From Candidatus Poribacteria bacterium (GTDB lineage Bacteria; Poribacteria; WGA-4E; WGA-3G), in NCBI GenBank assembly GCA_028821605.1, contig JAPPFM010000050.1, positions 1 to 64,000 on the forward strand: DNA of 64,000 nt. Reading direction: 5' to 3'. Shown here in pieces: positions 1 through 9,719 of this stretch. The notes under the pieces were generated by a model. It saw only the letters and a program-made list of their open reading frames with translations, did no database searches and was not told the DNA's origin. The position numbers and the translations under genes were made by a program. Each line of letters starts with the position of its first letter. Positions within the stretch are counted from its first letter, which is position 1.

Positions 1-1
1 A

Positions 2-3000
2 TTCCGCAAACACGCCGAATCTGTGAAACTTGTGTTCCAGTTCACAAGTGATGAAGTCACTGATGATATTCAGCAAAAACTCTTCGAGTCAGAGGCTTTC
101 GACAAAGGAAATATAAAAAGTTTCCTGTTCTGTGCAGTTGAACTAAAAGATAACACCTACTCACGCACCAAATACGCCGAGTTCACACGAGAAATCAACA
201 AACGTCTGTTCGCACCCACTGTGATCCTATTTCGCGCGGGGAATCGTCTGACGGTTGCATTTGCTGACCGCCGTCCAGACAAAACTGATGAAGACCGCGA
301 TGTACTCGGACAAGTCACCCTCATCAAAGACATCCGCCTGAACAACCCGCACCGCGCACATCTCGACATCCTCTCCGAACTCTCACTTGAAGAATGCGTC
401 AAGTGGATAGATGAAAAACAAAAACCGAAAAACTTCGACGGTCTACTATCAGCATGGCTTGCCAAACTGGACACCGAAGAACTCAACAAACAGTTCTATC
501 GAAAACTCTTCGCGTGGTATGAATGGGCAATAGAGACAGCAACGTTCCCGACAGACGAAAACCGCACCTTACAACCGGAGGAGCATATAATACGCCTCAT
601 CACTCGCCTGCTCTTTATCTGGTTTATCAAGGAAAAACGATTGGTGACAGATGCGTTATTCAACAAAGCACAGATCCAAGACCTACTCAAAGAGGATGAC
701 TTTGATAACGGCGATGCCTACTATCGCGCCGTGCTACAAAACCTCTTTTTCGCCACACTCAACACCGAAATAGACAAGCGAAAGTTCAGCACCGTTGGCT
801 ACGCCACGAATCGTGATTTCTCACGTTATCGCTATAAAGATCAGATGCGCGACTCCGATAGACTATTGGAACTGTTCGGCAAAACACCCTTCATCAACGG
901 CGGATTGTTCGATTGTCTGGATAGTTGGGAAGCGACGGGCAAAGAGAGTTACCGAATAGACTGCTTTTCTGATAATCAGTACCACAAGTTATCCATCCCG
1001 AACCGCCTCTTTTTTGATACACAGCAAGGACTGATCCCCTTACTTGAACACTACAAATTCACTGTCGAGGAGAACACACCGATAGAGCAGGAGGTGGCGT
1101 TGGACCCCGAGCTGCTCGGCAGAGTGTTTGAAAATCTACTCGCCGCCTACAATCCGGAAACCGGTGCGACGGTGCGTAAACAGACCGGTTCCTACTACAC
1201 CCCACGTGCCATCGTCGACTACATGGTGGAAGAAGCGTTAGTCGCCACGTTATCCCAAAAATGCAACCCAACCGATGGTGACGCAAAACTCTGGGATGAA
1301 CGCTTACACTATCTCCTCGACTATGCCCAAGCGTTTGACGATGCCAACGAATGGTTTGATGATGTCGAAACAGACGCGATCGTCCGAGCGATTTCCGAAC
1401 TCAAGATCTTGGATCCCGCAGTCGGTTCCGGTGCGTTCCCGATGGGAATGCTCCACAAACTGACGCTCGCACTCCGTCGACTTGATCCAGATAACACCCG
1501 ATGGGAAAAGTTACAGAAGGAACGCGCCGTCCAACGCGCAGAAGTCGCTTTCGATACACAAGACGACGAAGCACGCCGTGAAGAACTCGTTGAAATTGAC
1601 GAAACCTTCAAACGCTACCGAAATTCAGACTTCGGACGCAAGTTATACCTCATCCAAAACAGCATCTTCGGTATAGACATCCAATCTGTAGCGTGCCAGA
1701 TCGCCAAACTCCGTTTTTTCATATCTCTCGCAATTGAGCAGGAACCGGAGCAGAACGCAGAGAATTTCGGTATCAAACCCTTGCCAAATTTGGAGACACG
1801 TTTTATCGCTGCAAACACGTTAATAGGTCTCAAAGCACAAGGAACGTTAACGAGCAACACAGCGCAAGAGTTGGAACGGGCACTGCGCGACAATCGCGAG
1901 CAGCATTTCCACGCCACGACCCGCCAACGCAAACGCGCCTGCAAGATTAAGGACGAAGAATTGCGAGCAGAATTGGCAACCGAACTAAAGCATTTCGGCA
2001 TGCCCGCCGATGATGCTGAAAGGATTGCCCGTTGGGACCCGTACGACCAAAACGACTCTGCAGATTGGTTTGACTCGGAATGGATGTTTGGAATCACCGA
2101 AGGGTTTGATGTAGTGATTGGCAATCCGCCTTATATTCAATTGCAAAAGGAGGGTGGACGGCTTGGAAAACTTTATCAAAACGTAGGATTTAAAACCTTC
2201 ATCCGCACCGGTGATATTTACTGTTTGTTCTATGAAAAAGCGAATCAACTTTTGAAAAACGACGGATATGTCTGTTTTATCACTTCTAATAAATGGATGC
2301 GCGCTGGCTACGGTAAAAAGTTGCGGGATTACTTTGTAACCCTCACCCAACCGATCCAACTGCTGGATATGGGACCAGATGTATTTGATGCTACTGTGGA
2401 CACGAACATCTTGCTTTTCCAAAAGATTGTATCCAATGCTCCTACTGCTTTTGTAGGCGTATCTCTCGGAGCAGATTTTGACAGACAGACCAACAATATA
2501 GCCCAATATTTGAGTGATAATGGCGCGACTATAGAGATGCCCGCTAAAGGTGAACCGTGGGCGATACTCTCATCTGCTGAACTGAACCTGAAACGCAAAA
2601 TAGAAGATGTCGGTAAACCGCTTAAAGATTGGGATATAAAAATTAGTTTTGGAATTAAAACAGGTTGTAACGAGGCATTCATCATAGACGAAGACACGCG
2701 AGAAGAATTTATAGAGCAAGACCCGAAGTCTGCCGAAATTATCAAACCACTTTTGCGTGGTCGAAATATTGAACGATATAATGCCCCGTGGGTTGGATTA
2801 TATTTAATCAGTACTTTTCCAGCACTTAATTTGCATATCAACGACTATCTTGCAATTAAGAATTATCTTATAGAATTTGGTAAAGATCGATTGGAACAAA
2901 TTGGCAAAATACTGCCTGACGGCACTAAATCTCGTAAAAAGACAGGCAATAAATGGTTTGAAACACAAGATCAAATTGCCTATTACCCCGAATTTGAAAA

Positions 3001-3415
3001 AGAGAAGATTGTCTGGAAACGGATCGGTTCAATATTGCGTTTCGCATATATTCAACAGCCGATGTTGTGCCTTGATAGTACTTGCATTGCTACAGGTGAA
3101 AAGGTTAGGTTTCTTACTGCCGTATTAAACTCACGTGTATCTCATTATCAATTGTTTGGTCTCGCTCCCAAAACAGGAACTGGAGATTTGATTGTAAGCG
3201 TTCAGGCATTAGAACCGCTTCTCGTCCCGCCTATCACAAAAGCAAACCAACACCTTGCCGAACAGATTGAAATGCGAGTTGACAAAATCCTTGACGCTAA
3301 ACACATTGACCCTGAAGCAGACACCGCCATCCTTGAAGATGAGATTGATAAACTGGTGTATGAACTGTATAATTTAACGGAAGATGAGATTGCGATTGTG
3401 GAGGGCAGTGTCTGA
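2..3415 (+). CDS. Eco57I-class DNA methyltransferase / type IIG-like restriction-modification protein (5' partial)
   Basis: A large adenine-specific N6 methyltransferase of the Eco57I type. The reading frame is open from base 2, so the true start probably lies left of the window; the first internal start is GTG at 23. Numbered from that GTG, the SAM-binding motif DPAVGSG is at about residues 464-470 and the catalytic NPPY at 701-704. The region after NPPY (about 850-1090) resembles the TaqI-like target-recognition domain seen in one-polypeptide R-M enzymes. The N-terminal 350 residues could carry a nuclease module as in type IIG enzymes, but I cannot identify its catalytic residues. No separate restriction or specificity gene follows. 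The next genes are a TIR-TPR protein and a GxxExxY protein, which suggests a defence island. The stop codon lies inside the first copy of the CCGCG repeat. A BREX PglX-like role is possible but no other BREX gene is visible. Confidence 0.85.
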   Translation, partial: FRKHAESVKLVFQFTSDEVTDDIQQKLFESEAFDKGNIKSFLFCAVELKDNTYSRTKYAEFTREINKRLFAPTVILFRAGNRLTVAFADRRPDKTDEDRDVLGQVTLIKDIRLNNPHRAHLDILSELSLEECVKWIDEKQKPKNFDGLLSAWLAKLDTEELNKQFYRKLFAWYEWAIETATFPTDENRTLQPEEHIIRLITRLLFIWFIKEKRLVTDALFNKAQIQDLLKEDDFDNGDAYYRAVLQNLFFATLNTEIDKRKFSTVGYATNRDFSRYRYKDQMRDSDRLLELFGKTPFINGGLFDCLDSWEATGKESYRIDCFSDNQYHKLSIPNRLFFDTQQGLIPLLEHYKFTVEENTPIEQEVALDPELLGRVFENLLAAYNPETGATVRKQTGSYYTPRAIVDYMVEEALVATLSQKCNPTDGDAKLWDERLHYLLDYAQAFDDANEWFDDVETDAIVRAISELKILDPAVGSGAFPMGMLHKLTLALRRLDPDNTRWEKLQKERAVQRAEVAFDTQDDEARREELVEIDETFKRYRNSDFGRKLYLIQNSIFGIDIQSVACQIAKLRFFISLAIEQEPEQNAENFGIKPLPNLETRFIAANTLIGLKAQGTLTSNTAQELERALRDNREQHFHATTRQRKRACKIKDEELRAELATELKHFGMPADDAERIARWDPYDQNDSADWFDSEWMFGITEGFDVVIGNPPYIQLQKEGGRLGKLYQNVGFKTFIRTGDIYCLFYEKANQLLKNDGYVCFITSNKWMRAGYGKKLRDYFVTLTQPIQLLDMGPDVFDATVDTNILLFQKIVSNAPTAFVGVSLGADFDRQTNNIAQYLSDNGATIEMPAKGEPWAILSSAELNLKRKIEDVGKPLKDWDIKISFGIKTGCNEAFIIDEDTREEFIEQDPKSAEIIKPLLRGRNIERYNAPWVGLYLISTFPALNLHINDYLAIKNYLIEFGKDRLEQIGKILPDGTKSRKKTGNKWFETQDQIAYYPEFEKEKIVWKRIGSILRFAYIQQPMLCLDSTCIATGEKVRFLTAVLNSRVSHYQLFGLAPKTGTGDLIVSVQALEPLLVPPITKANQHLAEQIEMRVDKILDAKHIDPEADTAILEDEIDKLVYELYNLTEDEIAIVEGSV

Positions 3416-3590
3416 ATCGCGGATGACGCGGATGACACGGATGACGCGGATTTTAAGCACATCACATCGGCATAACCCACAGGCGCGTCAATATCCAATA
3501 TTAGCAAACATCAGAATATAACTTAATGACACAAAGTCAATAATCCGCGAAATCTGCGTAATCCGCGAGAATCCGTGATTCAGACAAGAA
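3410..3590. repeat. CCGCG-rich interspersed repeat block 1
   Basis: This gap between the methylase and the TIR gene holds two copies of a degenerate repeat made of 10-14 base units such as ATCCGCGAAATC and ATCCGCGATTCAG. The copy at 3410-3455 is in the inverted sense and begins at the methylase stop codon. The copy at 3541-3587 is in the direct sense. Related blocks are at 6225-6650 and 7098-7330. No gene is seen in the gap. Confidence 0.8.
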
Positions 3591-3617
3591 AGAAGTTGTA
3601 ATAGTGGAGGGAAAAGA

Positions 3618-6164
3618 ATGAATAAAGGGTTAAAGATTTTCATTACCTATGCACATAAAAATTCAGAAGCAAAGGACGAGTTGATAACCAGCCTTGCTGT
3701 CCTGAAGCAAAACGGTTTAATAGATGTCTGGCACGACAATGAAATTCTACCCGGAGACAAATGGCGAGATGAAATTTTCAATAACCTTGCCGATTCGGAC
3801 ATTCTCCTCTATCTTACTTGTCGGTATAGTCTTGCCTCTGAAAATTGCAATAAGGAGTTGACTGCTGCACTAAATCCAAACATAAGAGTGATTCCGGTTA
3901 TCCTTGAACACTGCGATTGGCAAAATCATCAACTTAGCGATTTTCAAGCTCTTCCCGAAAAAGGCAAGCCAATTTATGATATTAACGAATGGAATCCTGA
4001 GAGCAAAGGGTGGATGAGTGTAGTAGAGGGCATCCGAAAGGTTATAAACGAAATGCAATCTCAAGCAAAGCCCTCACCCAGAATAACACCCGAAGAAATA
4101 GAAATACTTGCTTTCTTGGCATTCCACCGGGGGAACTTTATGATGATGCTGGATCAATTAGACGAAGCGTTAAAAGCTTACTCGCGGACAATTGAACTCA
4201 GTCCAAGTGATACAGCAGCATACACCAATCGTGGTCTTACTTACATAAGTAAAGGTGAGTTTGACCTTGCCATTAGAGATTATAATACGGCAATAAAGTT
4301 GAAACCAGATTTCGCCATGGCCTATAACAACCGCGGTGTGGCTTATGAACTCAAAGGTGAAGATGCCCGCGCCTTTCAAGAGTTTGACACGGCAGTTAGG
4401 CTGGATCCCAAGGAGGTTATGGCCTATACTAACCGCGGCATGGCTTATAGCAAGAAAGGCAAGGTGGACAAAGCTATCAAAGATTTAAACAAAGCGATAG
4501 AACTCGATCCTGATTGTGCCGATGCATATAATAATCGAGGCAGTGTTTATAGCCTCAAGAATGAAGTTAACAATGCCATTGCAGACTATAACAGAGCGAT
4601 AGAACTTAATCCTCAAGATGCTGTAGTCTATTACAATCGTGGTAATACTTATTATGATGGAGGCGAAGTTGATCTTGCCATCAGAAACTATAACACCGCA
4701 ATATGCCTCAACCCTGATTATGCCGAAGCATATCATAATCGTGGCAATGCTTATTCCAAGAAAAACGAAACCGATCGAGCCATCGAAGACTATAATAAGG
4801 CAATTGAACTTAAGTCAGATTATGCCGAAGCATATAATGGACGCGGCAATGCTTACTACAAGAAAGGCGAGGTGAATCAAGCTATTGAAGACTATAATAG
4901 GGCAATAGAACTCGATCCTGATTATGCTAATGCCTATTACAATCGCGGCATTACTTACGCTAACAAAGACAATTTTGATAATGCCATAAAAGATTATACC
5001 ACCGTGATAAAACTCAATCCTTATGATCCCGAAGCACATTACAATCGTGGCAATGTTTACCACGATACAGGGCAGATTGACAAGAGTATTGAAGACTACA
5101 CCAAAGCCATACACCTAGATCCAAATCATGTCTCTGCCTATACCAATCGAGGCAGAGCTTACCACAAGAAAAACGAGCATGTCCTCGCCATCAAAAGTTA
5201 TACTATAGCGATAGAACTCAATCCTGATAAGGTTATAACCTATTTTTATCGCGGTGCTGCTTACGGCAACAAAGGCGAGGTTGATGAGGCCATCATAGAC
5301 TACACCAAAGCGATAGAACTCAATCCTGATTTTGTCATGGCATATACCAACCGAGGCAATGCTTACTGTGATAAAGGCGAAGTTGACAACGCAATCGTAG
5401 ACTATACCACCGCGATAAAACTTAAACCGGACGATGATGCCATGGGCTATAATAATCGCGGTATTGCTTATGGCATGAAAGATGAATTGGATCGCGCTAT
5501 TGAAGACTTCAACAAGGCCATAGAACTCAAATCTGATTATGCCGATGCCCATAGTAACCTTGGAGAAGTTTACGACATGAAAGGCGATATAGATTGCGCT
5601 ATTGAAAATTTCACTAAAGCGATAAATATAGATTCAAATCATGTTCGTGCTTATATCAGTCGCGGCAGAGCTTACGACAAAAAAAACGAGCACGCCCTTG
5701 CTATCAAAGATTATACAAAGGTGATAGAACTCAAGCCAGATGAGACCATAGCCTATTTCTATCGTGGCGTAGCCTATGGTAACAAAGGCGAATTCAACAA
5801 CGCAATCATAAACTTCACTAAAGCCATAGAACTCAAGGGAGACAACCCTACACTCAATATTATACTTTATTCCACACGAGCTATTACTTACCTCATCAAA
5901 GGCGAGTTCGACAACGCAATCAGAGACTATAACAAAGTGATAAAGATCAAACCGGATGAGGCAAACGCTTATTACAGTCGTGGTGAAGTTTGGTTACTTA
6001 TGAAAGATTGGGAAAAAGCAAAAGCAAATTTGATAGCTGCGAAAAACATGGGTGAGGAGATTGGTGTTTTATTTTTTAACATGCACACAAGCATTGAGAA
6101 TTTTGAACAAAAAACGGGTGTTCAATTACCAGAAGACATCGCTGCCCTGCTAACTTCGCCATAG
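3618..6164 (+). CDS. TIR domain-TPR repeat protein
   Basis: An 848-residue cytoplasmic protein with no signal peptide. Residues 1-145 form a bacterial TIR domain: the first strand is IFITYAH, and a Ser-Glu-Asn-Cys-Asn-Lys-Glu stretch puts Glu80 where the catalytic glutamate of NAD-cleaving TIR domains sits. From about 155 to the end there are some 18-19 TPR units with the signature AY-x-NRG-x-AY. Units 10-12 resemble units 15-17 more than their neighbours, which points to a block duplication. TIR-TPR proteins are known or suspected NADase effectors of antiphage immunity, with TPRs as sensor or partner surface; that role here is inferred. A GGAGGG ribosome site precedes the ATG. The gene stands alone between repeat blocks and next to a DNA methylase, which fits a defence island. 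A signalling scaffold without NADase activity is the main alternative. Confidence 0.88.
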   Translation: MNKGLKIFITYAHKNSEAKDELITSLAVLKQNGLIDVWHDNEILPGDKWRDEIFNNLADSDILLYLTCRYSLASENCNKELTAALNPNIRVIPVILEHCDWQNHQLSDFQALPEKGKPIYDINEWNPESKGWMSVVEGIRKVINEMQSQAKPSPRITPEEIEILAFLAFHRGNFMMMLDQLDEALKAYSRTIELSPSDTAAYTNRGLTYISKGEFDLAIRDYNTAIKLKPDFAMAYNNRGVAYELKGEDARAFQEFDTAVRLDPKEVMAYTNRGMAYSKKGKVDKAIKDLNKAIELDPDCADAYNNRGSVYSLKNEVNNAIADYNRAIELNPQDAVVYYNRGNTYYDGGEVDLAIRNYNTAICLNPDYAEAYHNRGNAYSKKNETDRAIEDYNKAIELKSDYAEAYNGRGNAYYKKGEVNQAIEDYNRAIELDPDYANAYYNRGITYANKDNFDNAIKDYTTVIKLNPYDPEAHYNRGNVYHDTGQIDKSIEDYTKAIHLDPNHVSAYTNRGRAYHKKNEHVLAIKSYTIAIELNPDKVITYFYRGAAYGNKGEVDEAIIDYTKAIELNPDFVMAYTNRGNAYCDKGEVDNAIVDYTTAIKLKPDDDAMGYNNRGIAYGMKDELDRAIEDFNKAIELKSDYADAHSNLGEVYDMKGDIDCAIENFTKAINIDSNHVRAYISRGRAYDKKNEHALAIKDYTKVIELKPDETIAYFYRGVAYGNKGEFNNAIINFTKAIELKGDNPTLNIILYSTRAITYLIKGEFDNAIRDYNKVIKIKPDEANAYYSRGEVWLLMKDWEKAKANLIAAKNMGEEIGVLFFNMHTSIENFEQKTGVQLPEDIAALLTSP

Positions 6165-6674
6165 GTGTAGCAGTGAACAAAAAACTGTCCGCTTAGCAGA
6201 TAACTTGATGTTACAGAGTGTTAATCCGCGACCTCCGTGTCATCCGCGAAAATCCGCGATTCAGACAAGAGATAATCCACGTTCCCCGTGAAATCCGTGC
6301 AAATCCGCGATTCAGAGAAAGGCGCAATGAATTGCGCAACTACGAACAGAGACACTCTTAAAATCCGCGTCATCCGTGAAATCCGTGCAAATCCGCGATT
6401 CAGACAACAAAAAATCCTGAACACACAAACCCACCCATCTTCTGAACACGCGCCCCTCATCTCAACATTTCCCTTGAAAATCAGATCGGCCGCTGCTATA
6501 CTCATAATACCCTATCACTGCTATTGACACAGAAAAACGCGCTGCCATTCGGGAAAATAACGTGCCGACACCAAAGGCAATAATCCGCGAAATCCGTGTC
6601 ATCCGCGATAATCCGCGATTCAGACAACAGAGATAATCCGCGATTCCAACAACCATCTACATGAAGGACACCAA
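6165..6674. repeat. Intergenic region filled with CCGCG repeat blocks 2-4
   Basis: About 510 bases with no convincing gene. Three direct-sense clusters of the CCGCG repeat are visible at about 6225-6320, 6358-6412 and 6583-6650. Each cluster is a string of ATCCGCG/ATCCGTG units ending in a shared ATCCGCGATTCAGA tail. Short open frames here are made of repeat sequence and show no protein-like pattern. The spacers have no recognisable CRISPR organisation because unit length and spacing vary. Confidence 0.75.
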
Positions 6675-7082
6675 ATGAACACTACTCTGAAACATAAAGA
6701 CATAACCCAAAAGATCATCGGGGCAGCATTTGAGGTACATAAATTTTTCGGTAACGGCTTCCAAGAGTTGATTTACCAGCGAGCGTTAGCAATTGAGTTG
6801 AGAATAGCCGGACTGGAATTCGCTCGGGAAATTGAGCAGGATATTTTCTATAAAGATTTTCCGAAGCCTATCGGCACACGCAGAGCAGATTTTGTAGTAG
6901 CAGGAAAAGTATTGGTGGAATTGAAGGCGATTACTGAATTGGAAGCCGTGCATGAGGCACAACTCTTAAATTACTTGAAAGCGTATCGTTTGGAAGTCGG
7001 TTTGTTAATCAACTTTGGTGGGAAAAGTTTAAGACACAAAAGACTGATTCTCTCACAACCCAATCCGGGGCGACGCAGTTGA
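6675..7082 (+). CDS. GxxExxY family protein (PD-(D/E)XK nuclease fold)
   Basis: A 135-residue protein of the GxxExxY family, named for the motif seen here as GFQELIY. The family has a PD-(D/E)XK nuclease-like fold; the segment RRADFVV followed by VLVELKAI supplies the Asp and Glu-x-Lys expected of that active site. The conserved C-terminal part (LLNYLKAY, then LINFG) is also present, so the gene is full length. The cellular role of the family is not established. The ATG follows an AAGGAC sequence 6 bases upstream. Both flanks consist of CCGCG-rich repeats, which may be causal (see findings). Confidence 0.9.
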   Translation: MNTTLKHKDITQKIIGAAFEVHKFFGNGFQELIYQRALAIELRIAGLEFAREIEQDIFYKDFPKPIGTRRADFVVAGKVLVELKAITELEAVHEAQLLNYLKAYRLEVGLLINFGGKSLRHKRLILSQPNPGRRS

Positions 7083-7400
7083 CGCTGCTTTTCTTTCTGA
7101 ATCGCGGATTTTCGCAGATTTATCGGATGACGCGGATTTTTGACACTGGTGTCGTCAAATTATATTGTGTAAAGTTGCCGAAATGGTATGTCCACGCGCG
7201 CGAGGGATTGTCCCGATGCAATACACTTAAAATCCGCGAAATCTGTGTAATCCGCCTAATCCGCGATTCAGAAAAGAGAGATAATCCGCGTCCTCCGTGC
7301 TATCCGCGCCCTCCGCGATTCAGACAAAAAATAACGTCCCACTCAAATAGCACCCCGCACCCCTAAATTTTGACTGAATATTTACGCATCCCAAAAAATC
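7083..7400. repeat. CCGCG repeat blocks 5-6 downstream of the GxxExxY gene
   Basis: An inverted-sense copy runs from 7098 to about 7140, starting again with CTGAATCGCGG. A direct-sense double copy runs from about 7225 to 7330. The block mirrors the arrangement around the methylase and TIR genes. No gene is seen before the promoter at 7401. Confidence 0.7.
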
Positions 7401-7429
7401 TTGAAAAAAGTACCCAAATATGGGATAAT
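7401..7429 (+). promoter_or_regulatory. Sigma-70-type promoter
   Basis: TTGAAA at 7401-7406 and GATAAT at 7424-7429, 17 bases apart, close to the housekeeping consensus. It sits about 75 bases before the oxidoreductase start and just after the end of the repeat region. Confidence 0.6.
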
Positions 7430-7506
7430 GTATAGTGGAATCAAAATATCACGGTAGGGCGAAACTTGCACGCCCAGATTACAAAGCAAAGGAGAAAATA
7501 CGCAAG

Positions 7507-8679
7507 ATGCCACTAAACAGAAAAATTCGTTACGGCATGGTAGGCGGCGGACCGGACGCGTTCATCGGTGCGGTCCATCGGAAAGCCGCGGCACTCGACG
7601 GAGAAATCGACCTTGTCGCTGGCGCGTTCTCATCATCACCCGAAAAATCTCGCCAACAAGGTACTGAACTTTTCCTTGACGCAGACCGAGTCTACGCCTC
7701 TTACCACGAAATGGCGGAAAAAGAGAGCCAACTGCCCGAAGGCGAACGCATTGATTTCGTCTCAATCGTAACACCAAACCACGTCCATTTCGATGTCGCC
7801 AAAACCTTCATTGAAGCCGGGTTCCATGTCGTCTGTGACAAGCCGATGACCACAACGATTGCTGATGCTGAATCCCTCTGCAGCCTCGTCAAACAGCACG
7901 ATGCCATCTTTGCGCTGACACACAACTACACAGGTTATCCGATGGTGAAGCAGGCGCGCGAACTCGTGAAAGAGGGGAAACTCGGAACACTCCGCAAAAT
8001 CGTCGTCGAATATCCGCAGGGTTGGCTCGCCACATTCTTAGAAAACGAAGGTGCGAAACAAGCCGTCTGGCGCACAGACCCCAAACAAGCGGGTGCCTCC
8101 TCATGTATCGGAGACATCGGTTCGCACGCGGAGAATTTGGCACACTACATCACAGGATTGGACATTGAAGAAATCTGTGCAGACATGACCACTTTTGTAG
8201 AGGGACGCTTGTTAGAAGATGACGGAAATCTACTCGTGCATTATGAAAACGGCGTCCGCGGCGTTCTGTATGCATCACAGATCTCGGTCGGTGAAGAAAA
8301 CAATCTACGCATTCGCGTCTACGGCACTGAGGCTTCACTGGAATGGCATCAGGAGAACCCGAACTATCTCTATGTCCGTTTCCCGGACGGTCCCGAACAG
8401 GTTTACAAACGTGGGAACGACTATCTATCGGAAATCGTCCAGCACAACTCGCGGATACCCTTTGGACATCCCGAAGCATTTATTGAGGCATTCGCAAATA
8501 TCTATGTGAATGCAGCACGCACGATGGCAGCAAAAATCGCAGGCGAAGCCCCTGCTGAATTTGATACCGATTTCCCGACCGTCCAAGACGGCGCACGCGG
8601 CGTACATTTCATTAACGCTGCTGTAGAGAGCGGCAAACAGCGTGCATGGATTGATGCAAGCTACACGCCACCGGCATAA
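7507..8679 (+). CDS. Gfo/Idh/MocA family NAD(P)-dependent oxidoreductase
   Basis: A 390-residue sugar-type dehydrogenase. The Rossmann domain has the glycine-rich GMVGGGPDAFIG near residues 10-21 and the family's Lys-Pro pair at 112-113 (CDKPM), where the lysine assists hydride transfer. The C-terminal half, with GDIGSHAENL, is the substrate-binding beta-sheet domain. I chose ATG 7507 rather than GTG 7435 because an AAAGGAG site lies 12 bases before it and the glycine-rich strand then starts at a normal distance from the N-terminus. Substrates of this family are sugars, inositols and related polyols; the exact one cannot be read from sequence. Three relatives lie at 14843 (truncated), 15343 and 37072, and sugar isomerase-like genes are nearby. 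Confidence 0.9.
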   Translation: MPLNRKIRYGMVGGGPDAFIGAVHRKAAALDGEIDLVAGAFSSSPEKSRQQGTELFLDADRVYASYHEMAEKESQLPEGERIDFVSIVTPNHVHFDVAKTFIEAGFHVVCDKPMTTTIADAESLCSLVKQHDAIFALTHNYTGYPMVKQARELVKEGKLGTLRKIVVEYPQGWLATFLENEGAKQAVWRTDPKQAGASSCIGDIGSHAENLAHYITGLDIEEICADMTTFVEGRLLEDDGNLLVHYENGVRGVLYASQISVGEENNLRIRVYGTEASLEWHQENPNYLYVRFPDGPEQVYKRGNDYLSEIVQHNSRIPFGHPEAFIEAFANIYVNAARTMAAKIAGEAPAEFDTDFPTVQDGARGVHFINAAVESGKQRAWIDASYTPPA

Positions 8680-8722
8680 TCTTTTCGTAAGCAGGCATCT
8701 CACGAAAATGGGAGGTACCCCA

Positions 8723-9448
8723 ATGGATACCTATAAAGAAGGGACGCATATCCCTTACGCCCCTACAGAGGACGATGAACTTTATCCTGACTCGGATGGA
8801 AAACCTATGGCGGTTAGCGACACTCACAGACGTATCCTTACGCGGACGTTACAAGTCCTTGACGCACATTTTGAAGAAAGACCGGAAGTTTACGTTTCTG
8901 GCGATATACTCATGTATTATGTCGAGGGTGACCCACGTCAATCGGTTTCACCGGATGTTCTGGTCGCTTTCGGCTTAGGTAAGAAGCCCCGGCGAAGTTA
9001 TCTCGTCTGGAACGAGGGGAAGGTCCCTGATTTCGCAATGGAGTTCTCCAGCAAAGGCACATACCGCAACGACTTAGGTCGCAAGATGGAACTCTACGCT
9101 TCATTGGGAATCCAAGACTATTTTTTATATGATGCTGAGGGTCTATATTTACCCTCGCCTATAATGGGCTTTACCTTGGTTGATGGTTTGTACGTCCCAA
9201 TTTCGGCAGATCCAGATGGGGGTCTGCACTCCGCTGCACTCGGTTTAGATTTCTATGTCGGTGATGTTGGTTTAGGTATTTATGATCCGGTTGCGGATGC
9301 TTGGTTGCTGACTCCTGCGGAGTCAGCAATCGCACGCGCTGACCAAGAAGCCGCACGCGCTGACCAAGAAGCCGCTGCACGCCAGAGAGCCGAGGCAGAA
9401 CTCGCAGAACTCCGAGAAGAGATCGAACGCTTGAAAACACGCAGCTAA
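8723..9448 (+). CDS. Uma2 family endonuclease (DUF820) with C-terminal coiled coil
   Basis: A 241-residue protein of the Uma2/DUF820 family, whose members have a restriction endonuclease-like fold. The core SPDVLV, then PDFAMEFSS and GRKMELYASLG is the family pattern: Asp, then a Glu on the next strand, then the helix. The lysine of the classic motif is not clear. The last 45 residues are Ala/Glu/Arg-rich with a repeated ARADQEAA unit and are predicted to form a coiled coil. ATG 8723 follows GGAGGT by 6 bases, which fixes the start. The family is highly expanded in cyanobacteria, Planctomycetes and Poribacteria; its function is unsettled. Confidence 0.88.
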   Translation: MDTYKEGTHIPYAPTEDDELYPDSDGKPMAVSDTHRRILTRTLQVLDAHFEERPEVYVSGDILMYYVEGDPRQSVSPDVLVAFGLGKKPRRSYLVWNEGKVPDFAMEFSSKGTYRNDLGRKMELYASLGIQDYFLYDAEGLYLPSPIMGFTLVDGLYVPISADPDGGLHSAALGLDFYVGDVGLGIYDPVADAWLLTPAESAIARADQEAARADQEAAARQRAEAELAELREEIERLKTRS

Positions 9449-9719
9449 TCTCAATTTTTCTCCAAACATTGTGCTTTCACAGCACAATTTAGGACTGTAA
9501 AAACTGGCTTAAAGTCCCCCTGATAAGGGGGATTTAGGGGGTTTAAAGAACGAAAATTACCGCTTTTTGCCTCTAAATATCCGACATTTGCTCAATTTGC
9601 GTAAGTCCTCACAGCACTTGGAAACCAGAAATTATTCCTAAGTTGGGATATTAGGAGCGTTCTTACGAAACCCTCCCAAACGAACCGCAAGGAAAAATTA
9701 AAAAAGGAGCAACACTATT
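9449..9719. repeat. Intergenic repeat cluster (hairpins and MITE end)
   Basis: No gene here. It holds a hairpin at 9468-9488 (ATTGTGCT, loop TTCAC, AGCACAAT), a C/G palindrome at 9516-9531 (CCCCC-TGATAA-GGGGG) followed by GATTTAGGGGG, and a single end of the TTGCGTAAGTCCT element at 9598-9610. A gene-leader motif (CGAACCGCAAGGAAAA) starts at 9681. Confidence 0.65.
9681..9704 (+). promoter_or_regulatory. Conserved 5' leader motif, copy 1
   Basis: CGAACCGCAAGGAAAA followed by an A/T tract, upstream of the isomerase start. Copies 2 and 3 lie at 14819-14840 and 16459-16480, each with its AAGG 12 bases before an ATG. Here an additional AAGGAG lies nearer the ATG. Confidence 0.5.

Noticed and set aside
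4170-5552. Long open frames on the minus strand opposite the TPR gene
   Set aside because: They mirror the repeated TPR codons and have no independent protein pattern or ribosome sites.
3410-7330. CRISPR array
   Set aside because: Repeat units vary in length and sequence, spacers are absent or repeat-like, and no cas gene is near.
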